From NCBI GenBank assembly GCA_026745465.1, contig JACYXH010000772.1:7631385-7695384 (forward strand): a DNA stretch of 64,000 bases. The letters run 5' to 3'. Every line of letters begins with the position of its first letter. Position 1 is the stretch's first letter. Positions 56,448-64,000 of this stretch are shown here, piece after piece. The notes under the pieces are model-generated. The model had not been told where the DNA came from. It did no database searches and worked only from the letters and a program-made list of their open reading frames with translations. The position numbers and the translations under genes were made by a program. The DNA comes from Lota lota (taxonomy: Eukaryota > Chordata > Actinopteri > Gadiformes > Lotidae).

Positions 56448-58656
56448 ATGGACAACTCTGGGAAGGAAAAGGAAGCCATGGCTCTGATGGCGGAGGCCGA
56501 GAAGAAGATGAAGTCGTCATCGTCGTTTTTGGGGGCGCTCTTCGGGTTAGAGTTTGAATTTTCCAACCCAGTACAGGGAACTCATAAGCCAACACAGCGG
56601 AAGAACAGACTCATAGCTACTAGCTTCTTGCTGTTAGCTTTGAACTGTTAGCTTAGTCCAGTGACAAAACAACAACACAGATTGAAAGTAACTAGTTAAT
56701 AATGTCTGCTGGGATTATACTGGGAACCATTACTACTACTATATTATACGAGGAACCATTACTACCATAACGTTATTATACTGCAAACCATTACTACTAA
56801 ATTATACTGGGAAACATTAATACTATTATACGGGGAACCATAACTACTATATTAAACTGCAAACCATGACTAAAATATTATACTGGGAACCATTGCTTCT
56901 ATATTATGCTGGGAACCATTACTACTATATTATACTGGGAACCATTTACTACTATATTATACTGTAAACCATTGTTACTGTATTCAACTGGAAACCATTA
57001 ATACTATATTATACTGGGAACCATTACTACTACATACCAATCGCAACCCACTGCCGTCAATGTACTGCGACTGTCATACATTCACCACTGTCTGGCAAAT
57101 AAAGTAAAATCTCAGACAGAACTATTTCAACTGCCATGTTCTATGTTCCCATATAAGCTAGACTATGTTAACAACAGGCCCACAGTTACAACATGTGTCA
57201 ATTTCAGCAACTGCTGAATTACAGTATAAAGTTGTGATGAAATTATATCACAGAAGTCTCTAACTGAATGTGTGTTGTGTCATGAAGGAGTTCATCCAAG
57301 CAGGAGGAGGCGTGCGACCTGTATGTGAGAGCCGCTAACATGTTCAAGATGGCCAAGAACTGGTGTGGTAGGTATCTCAGCTGGCATGGATATGTACAAC
57401 AGCTTGATGGACACATGTATAGTGTTAGTTAACCTTTGCTCTTCAAATTTGTACACTTTGAATGTTTCCAGCTGCAGGAAATGCCTTCTCCCAAGCGGCA
57501 CAGCTTCACCTTCAGATGCAGAGCAAACACGATGCCGCCACCAACTTCATAGACGCCGGAAACGCATTCAAAAAAGCAGACCCACATGGTCAGTGACATT
57601 ACAGAGTCCTTATAACTGCCTAGGGTTGCATCTTAGTCTGTCTTATACCTTTCCACATGAGCTCCTTAACCCTTACTGCTCCCAACCAGCGAGTTGTTAC
57701 CTGGCTGGCATGGTTGACTCCACAATTGCCGTTCTGTGAATTAATGAATGAGTGAATTGATGAGTGAATGTGAGGCAGTAACAGTAAAGGGCTTTGAGAT
57801 TAAAAGCGTTATATAAATGCAGTCCATTTACCAAAGATAAAGATGTGCAATTCCAATGTTTTCTGTTCAAGGCATGTAATTTTATGTTGTGTTTTACCTG
57901 AACAGAGGCAATTAACTGTCTAAGTCGGGCCATTGAGATATACACAGACATGGTAAGACATGTTATTAATATACCGTTTATCTTAATAGCCTGTTTCAGT
58001 ATGTACTGCATACCGTTATATTTCCTTAACGTGTCTTTTCTATAGGGGAGATTCAATATTGCTGCAAAACATCACATTGCAATCGCAGAGATCTTTGAGA
58101 CTGAGCTGGTGGATGTCAATAAGGTCAGGTGATATTTTATCAGTCTGAATGTCACATAGTAAGTTTGGCTTGTTAAAAGCATGGTGTGTATTTAAACTTC
58201 TACTGTCTTCCTCATTCGGAATTGGCTATGCTAGGGTAGAAGCCAGCTTTTATCCCGACTTAAATGTTTATTTTATTTAAATAATTTAGAATTCTCTCCC
58301 TCAATTATTTTAATAGGGATTATTTGAATGATTGTACAACTGTCCAAAAGTAATCATGGAAAATGATTAGCTTCTTGTAAAAAACACACACCATTATATC
58401 TCTCTGGGCTTCATCATTTGACAGAAAGGTATGTTTTAGTATTATTTAATTAAATCTGTTTTTACAATTCTGTGTTTGACCTGTGTCATCTGTAGGCCGT
58501 AGCTCACTATGAACAGGCTGCAGATTATTACAAAGGAGAAGAATCCACCAGGTAACGGAAATATGTGTGTATATTAGTGCACTAAGTTCCTTCCTTATGT
58601 TAATTGCATATTTACTTGGAATATAATGTCAAACTATATTATGTGTGTGTATATAT

Positions 58657-58731
<75 letters not shown>

Positions 58732-61700
58732 TCGGGGTGAGAGAGTCAGACTAATACGTTTGTTCTGTGTTTCAGCTCGGCTAACAAGTGCCTTCTCAAA
58801 GTGGCCACCTATGCAGCTCAACTAGAGCAGTACCCTAAAGCCATTGAGATTTACGAACAGGTGAAACCCATTACAGCACTCTTATTGACATACTGAAAAT
58901 ACAATTTATTTATTCGAGTAGTGAAGAGACAAATAATGAGATCAAGGGATATTTGATGATAAATTAGTTAGCAACCCAGGCTATAGAAGCTTGTCTGCTG
59001 TGTATTAAAATCAAATGACAACTGAAATAGTTAAGCCTGCCCATCACCAAATATTGTAGCTAGCTAGATAACATGAACTTGTTTATGCCTAAACGAAGCT
59101 TCACTACACAGAAGTTACCCCCCAGAGAAATGGGCAAAATAGTTTAATACATCAAAAGCTACTGGTTCCATGTTGGTTCATATAGTAATACCAGAGCCTA
59201 TGTGAACCTCAGGTTGGGACACATGCGATGGACAGCACCCTCCTCAAGTACAGTGCCAAGGACCACTTCTTCAAAGCTGCTCTCTGCCACTTCTGTGTGG
59301 ACATGCTCAACGCCAAGGTACTTAATTGCCATGGCAGTTATTTAGCCAACACCTTTATCCAAAGCGACTTGTTGAATTCAGATACGTACATGTCATTAAG
59401 GAGAAGGGCATTACAGGTCAATGATGCCTACAGGTTGACTGGGACATTGGGGATCGAACTTGGAAGCTTTTGGCTCGGAGTCTGAACACCCTAGCCACTA
59501 CACTGTCCTGCCCCACACAACAATGCACACATACAGTATTCCTGATACACACAACACATACTACGCCTAGTATCACATACCGACAAAACACCCACAAAAT
59601 AACAATGGAGACAGTTATTAAACATGGTATCTTTCGTCCATCAGCTTGCAGTGCAGAAGTACGAGGAGATGTTTCCAGCCTTTTCAGACTCTCGGGAGTG
59701 CAAGCTGCTGAAGGTAGGTCTGCCTGATGGGTTTACTCTGTGTTCAAGTCGGTCACATGGCGCTTTGACATATATGTGGGCAGATGTACCGTTTAGGTAA
59801 ATCCAATATGACATTTGAATTCACGCCGTATATACTAACCTGTGCGTGTGAAGAAGCCACAGAAGTTTGCGAATGTAGGATCTTATTCATGAACTAATCA
59901 ACATTTAACTTTGTTCCTGTACTATTGCATTAAAACACAGTGAAAACATGGTGAATGTTTAGTTTTCCATATTTTCTCAATGTTTTTATTTTATTCCATC
60001 CAGAAACTTCTAGATGCTTGTGAAGAGCAGAATGTGGAAGCGTATACTGATTCGGTGAGTAATGCTGAGTAATTACGTACTGCAACTGGGCTGCACTTGG
60101 TGGTACAGCAATCAAACTCAAAGTCTGGAGGTGAAGTGTCCCCTCTGAATAAAGGCCAGTGGCATTTATTGACTTCAGTCCCTTACAACCCCTTCTACCC
60201 CTTGTAGTTTCTTTGTGTCTGGAGCGACAACAGAACCACATAGCATGGCTCCGGTCGAATAGTATTTTTTGCTTAGGGAAGTTCCTAACTGAGGGAAATG
60301 AACCACAAGTGGCAGCATTTAAATTCTCTAAATGCTAAGGAAATGTGCTTTAATGCTCCTTTCTTATCTCTTTTAGCATAGGGTACACTGGACCATCCTT
60401 TATGAAAGGAAAGGAGATAGGATTCTCTTAGCACCGCGGTTGTCTTTTCATTCAAATTAATTCTCCTTCACATTTTCCACAGGAAAAGAGGTTAGAAAAG
60501 GACATAGTTCGTAATTTTTGGGACTGTTTGACCATGGCCGCAGTCTTCGTGATAAGGCATCCACGTTACAATGTTTCGCTTCAGACCTGTGGACAACAGA
60601 GCCATTTCTTGTAAAGACGAGAACCATCTACCCACATGAGCATTTGTCTCCCTCTTACTAGACATCCACATAAGGGGGCATAGTCTGTGACCAGCACAAA
60701 CCGACGACCCAGCACGTCGTAACAAAGATCTTCCAGTGCCCATTTGATGGCTAGGCCCTCTTTTTCAACGGTGGCGTAGCCATGCTCCCTCTAATTAGGT
60801 ATTCACAGTGTAGCTGTGGATACCTATTGTTATTCTAGGGTTTGGGTATTATTGTTGCAGATTGGTTCCGGATCCCCGGTAAGCAGGTCTCGAAAAAGTA
60901 AAATTTTAAACTATCTGCATTTCCGCCCCGATATATATACAATTCTGAAACTTGGTGTACATGCCGTATTTCGCATGCTGAACATTTTTGCCTCATGGAC
61001 CCATAATGTTCGTCAGGATAGATTTTGCTGTACCTTCAAAATCTCGGGAAAACTTCAAAAATCTTCTTGTTCAGAACCATAGTTTTATTATTCATGATCT
61101 ATGGAATTGCCTGATTAAATGGATGGATGGATTCATGGAATGGCTTTGATTGTGTAAAAAATGGCTGAGTAATGGCAAATTCAATATATGCTGATTAGCG
61201 AACATTATCCTATCAAGTGTGTGTGTGTGTGTGTGTGGAGTAATGACTACACCCGTGATTCGCTTGAAAAGGGCGGCCGCAGGGATAGGCGGTGCTTGGG
61301 CTGTGAATACGTTGTGTGACTGCTTGTTCTATTTCATGTAGGCTACGCCGTCTAGGCTTCGCCTTATGGGCTTGTCCCATAAGGGTCCAGCAGGAGTACA
61401 TTTATCGGGCTCCGCTCGCAGCTTCACCTTAGCCCATAAGGCGAAGCCTAGACGGCGTAGCCTACATGAAATAGAACGATAGTTATGTTATTATAACTCT
61501 AGTTCTATGATTGTAGGCGTAGCCGTCTAGTTTCCCACCTCCTGTACCCTCCAAATGCTGAAAGAATAGCTGGGAGGACGAACACAGCTGTGCGCCGCGT
61601 TATATACACAGTGTCGTGGGAAGTGTGGGGGGTGCCCACGTTGATTGGTGCATTGCTGAAAATGTTTCAGTGCACGCGAGTGCGCGCACGGGACAAGCCC

Positions 61701-63894
61701 ATAAGGCGAAGCCTAGACGGCTATGCCTACAATCATAGAACTAGAGTTATAATAACATAACTATCGTTTCATTTTCTACTGATGTAGATTACGGGTCCGT
61801 TTATCGCGGAGTCAACCATGCAAGGCGACAGTCAGCTCGCCAGGAGCAGTTAGGGTTAGGTGTCTTGCTTAGGGACACCTCGACACTCAACTAGGAGGAG
61901 CCGGGGATCGAACTAGCAACCTTCTGGTTACAAGTCAACCCGCTGTACCTCCTGAGTTAAGCCGAACTATGCCTTCGTCAGAAGCGTCTGTTCGAACAAT
62001 CACGTCCTTAATGATGTCGGGGGGTTTGCAAGACAGGTTGGATGCAGAAATGCATGCTCTTAGGTCGTGGAATGCCTTCTCCATTTCCTTTATCCATTTC
62101 ACTATGAGGAGCTGGTTCTTTCTGCTGAGGTCTGTAAGGGGGGCCGCTATAGACGAAAAGTGTGGAATGCAGTGGGAGGGAAGGCCTAAAAATGTTTTTA
62201 CCTGCGTTATTATCGGTCAGAACAGCCTGGATCTTGTATTCCTGAGGTTGAGCAATTCCCCGCCTAGTGATGAAGCCAAGGTATTCAGTGTTATCTAATG
62301 CCAGTTTGCATTTCTTAGGGTTTTCAGGTTTTCACACAAGTTTAGAATCATGGCTGGTGCACCATGGAGACCAAAAGGCAACATTGTGTATTGGTGCAGT
62401 CCTGCGGGGGTAGAGAAAGCAGTCTTTTCCCTCAATCTTGCTTCTAGGGGTACCTGCCAGTAGTATTTGGTGAGGTCGAGGGTGCTTATGCACCAGGCCT
62501 CTCCGAGGCGTTCAATCAAGTCATCCACCCTAAAGTCATCCACCCTAGGCTTTTCATATGCATCACATTTGGATATAACATTTAGTTTGTGAAAGTCATT
62601 ACAGAACCTAGGGCCATTCACTGTAGGACTCCTCAATGACCAAGCTCCAGCATCTTCTGATCCTCTTCCTCAATTATTCCCTTGGTGGCCACCTGAGTCC
62701 TGTAGGAATGTATTTTAACCTTTTTGTCCAGGTTCTGTCTTAATACAGTGTTCAGTTAGGTCTGGACGTCTGTATTCTGCTGCACCAGCTTGTTAGTTGC
62801 TGTAGCTGGGCCTTGGCGAGTCCTAGTCAATAAGCCACCTGGGCAACTACCTCATCTGGTGGGGGGATAGCGGGACACAGCAGGAGAGGCAAAACATACC
62901 AAATCATTTATTGCATGCCACCAATTAAGTACATTTACATGGTAAATTTGTGTGGCCTTCCGCCAGCCAGGTTGGTGCAGTTTATAATTTATTGGGCCTA
63001 CCTTTTTCAGCTACCTCGTGTGGTCCTCACCAGGAGGCCAGTAACTTATGCTCAGTGGTTGGAATCAGAACCAGCACTTTATCCCCCGGCTGGAACTCAC
63101 AAGGCTGAGTGTTACTGTTGTACACTGTTCTTTGGGCTTCTTGGAGGTTGTGCCATGTGCTTTCTTACCATAGCCTATATCTTTCTCATCTGGCTTTGCA
63201 TTGTCTCCACATGCTCTACTAGGCTGTGGTTGGGGCTAGGCTGCTCCTCCCAGGATCTCTTTAGGGTTGTCTTCCATACAGGAACTGTAATGGAGACATC
63301 CTGTGGATGCCTATGGAACCAAACAAACTGAAATCATCAGATGGGGAAGCAACTGATCCAAGTGTCGGCCATCTTTAGCTACCACTTTCCTCAGCATAGA
63401 TTTGAAGGTTTTGTCAAACTGTACCACTGAGCCGTCCATTTAGGGCAGTTCCAGGAAAGGTGACCCCGCTCTCCACACTCAAAGCAAGGTCTCTCTGATT
63501 CTTTATTGTTGAAGGTGGACCTCTCGGGGCCAGTTTTCCCTAAGCTGCTTCTGGTTGGTCCACATTTTCAGACCTCAAGAGATCAGCAGTGACCTATTGG
63601 TTTTTGATAAGGCTAATAAAGTAATCAACACTGGTGGGGCGGGTGTTTTATTATAAAACAAATCCACCTTTGTTGACTAAGTTGTTTTAACAGAAAGACC
63701 ATAAGAACCTGTTGTATCAATACAGTGTAACCTGTGGTTGAGCTTACACTAGACTAGTCAGTTGAAATGGGCTTACCGCTTTCTCCTCTCAGGTGAAGGA
63801 GTACGACACCATCTCACGGCTGGACCAGTGGCTCACCACCATGCTGCTGCGTATCAAGAAGACCATTCAGGACGAGGAGAGCAACTTGTGCTGA
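56448..63894 (+). CDS. napa: Alpha-soluble NSF attachment protein (alpha-SNAP)
   Basis: Eleven exons: 56448-56545, 57288-57367, 57472-57588, 57906-57952, 58046-58123, 58496-58551, 58776-58860, 59213-59317, 59645-59713, 60004-60054 and 63793-63894. They give 295 aa, the same length as human NAPA. Alpha-SNAP binds assembled SNARE complexes in the cytosol and at membranes. It recruits the ATPase NSF, which takes the complexes apart for reuse. The protein begins [20 protein letters not shown] and is a stack of TPR-like helices. [20 protein letters not shown] matches NAPA rather than NAPB. The C-terminal helix ([17 protein letters not shown]) is the NSF-activating end; the penultimate Leu, known to be needed for NSF stimulation in mammals, is kept. 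The start has a good Kozak context (AAAATGG). Intron 10 is 3.7 kb because of nested mobile elements. The 3' UTR runs past the window end. Confidence 0.95.
56708..57030. repeat. ~27-bp minisatellite in napa intron 1
   Basis: About twelve imperfect units of CTGGGAACCATTACTACTATATTATA type. Unlike the others, this one does not abut a splice site. Confidence 0.9.
58660..58726. repeat. (CA)n microsatellite in napa intron 6
   Basis: A CA run ending about 50 bp before the exon 7 acceptor. Confidence 0.95.
59336..59512 (+). repeat. Dispersed short fish repeat, best-preserved copy
   Basis: Contains TTTATCCAAAGCGACTTG, GTCATTAAGGAGAAGGGC, GACATTGGGGATCGAACTTGG and CCTAGCCACTACACTGTCC in order. This is the classic layout of a short repeat common in teleosts. 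The GGGGATCGAACT part resembles a tRNA-derived tail. It lies in napa intron 8, and at least five partial relatives are in the window. Confidence 0.65.
61327..61476. mobile_element. Foldback/MITE-like element, 150 bp
   Basis: Two 45-bp arms (61327-61371 and 61432-61476) are perfect inverted complements around a 60-bp spacer. The inner part of each arm reads CGTCTAGGCTTCGCCTTATG or its complement. This is a small non-autonomous DNA element, lying inside the gypsy fossil. Confidence 0.8.
61477..61766. mobile_element. Second MITE-like element, 290 bp, abutting the first
   Basis: Terminal inverted repeats of 54 bp with one mismatch (61477-61530 and 61713-61766) begin CGATAGTTATGTTATTATAA. Inside the right end the sequence continues into the same CTAGGCTTCGCCTTATGGGC segment that the 150-bp element uses. 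The two are therefore related and directly adjacent. Confidence 0.8.
61838..61963 (+). repeat. Dispersed tRNA-like fish repeat
   Basis: Contains GGTGTCTTGCTTAGGGACACC, GGGGATCGAACTAGCAACCT and a CCTCCTGAGTTAAGCCG end. This is the layout of a widespread fish short interspersed repeat. It lies inside the gypsy fossil region. Confidence 0.6.
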
Positions 63895-64000
63895 CTCGCA
63901 CCTCCTCCCACCCGGGCACCGACCTCTCCCCACCACCATGCAGATACCCCCTCTCTGCCTTCATTCCCTCTCTTCTCCTCCCATCCCCCACCCCCATCTC
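63895..64000 (+). other. Start of napa 3' UTR
   Basis: C-rich sequence after the napa stop. No polyadenylation signal appears before the window ends. Confidence 0.7.

Larger units (their letters stand above)
60500..63600 (-). mobile_element. Broken Ty3/gypsy-type LTR retrotransposon fossil in napa intron 10
   Basis: Recognisable parts on the minus strand are an RNase H-like stretch (about 60.5-60.8 kb), a reverse-transcriptase core (about 62.3-62.85 kb) with its downstream part (about 62.0-62.3 kb), an integrase-like end (about 62.95-63.3 kb) and a CCHC zinc knuckle of gag type (about 63.4-63.5 kb). The order is not that of an intact element, so it is rearranged or made of two insertions. 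It is clearly broken, with at least five breaks. I see no LTRs, and its age looks old. Other repeats have inserted into it. Confidence 0.8.

Noticed and set aside
56448-63894. Assignment of the SNAP gene as napb
   Set aside because: The segments [19 protein letters not shown] and the acidic ending lacking the NAPB tail match NAPA.

Overview
This is vertebrate nuclear DNA, almost certainly from a teleost fish. It has long AT-rich non-coding stretches, many-intron genes with GT-AG splice sites, dispersed repeats of fish type and an extreme load of simple repeats: long (CA)n, (TC)n and (GGGA)n tracts and poly-G/poly-C runs. The microsatellite density would fit a cod-like (gadiform) fish, but that is an inference; no gene here fixes the species.

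Layout. Positions 1-16,000 hold no gene I can support: simple repeats, AT-rich DNA that may include conserved regulatory elements, an interstitial telomere-like tract (12.25 kb), a decayed hAT transposase fragment (14.1-14.7 kb) and a common fish repeat (15.9 kb). Six host genes follow. (1) An immunoglobulin-superfamily type I membrane receptor, minus strand, 16.2-18.8 kb, 3 coding exons, 303 aa. (2) kctd14-like BTB protein, minus, 20.3-23.0 kb, 4 exons, 241 aa. (3) rps3, minus, 23.4-28.6 kb, 6 coding exons plus a 3' UTR exon, 246 aa, with five U15 (SNORD15) box C/D snoRNA genes, one in each of introns 2-6. (4) ech1, plus, 29.3-34.5 kb, 10 exons, 307 aa. (5) cep295, minus, 35.2-55.8 kb, 31 coding exons whose lengths sum to 6,765 nt, a closed frame of 2,254 aa. 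(6) napa (alpha-SNAP), plus, 56.4-63.9 kb, 11 exons, 295 aa. Exon limits were read by eye from homology, splice consensus and phase; every gene model closes in frame.

The genes are not one pathway. rps3 and its U15 passengers serve ribosome production, ech1 fatty-acid oxidation, cep295 centriole-to-centrosome conversion, napa SNARE recycling, and the Ig receptor probably immune recognition. rps3/ech1 and cep295/napa are head-to-head pairs; the second pair shares a short promoter region with a perfect CRE and a perfect CLEAR-type palindrome. ech1 and cep295 are tail-to-tail.

Most notable: five U15 copies in one host gene, all keeping the same guide; minisatellites that begin at 3' splice sites in four introns (three in cep295, one in kctd14), in one case copying the acceptor itself about ten times; a tandem expansion of phase-symmetric exons in cep295, with a local ~80 bp repeat copied six times in nearby introns; and the last napa intron, where abutting foldback DNA elements sit between pieces of a broken Ty3/gypsy fossil.
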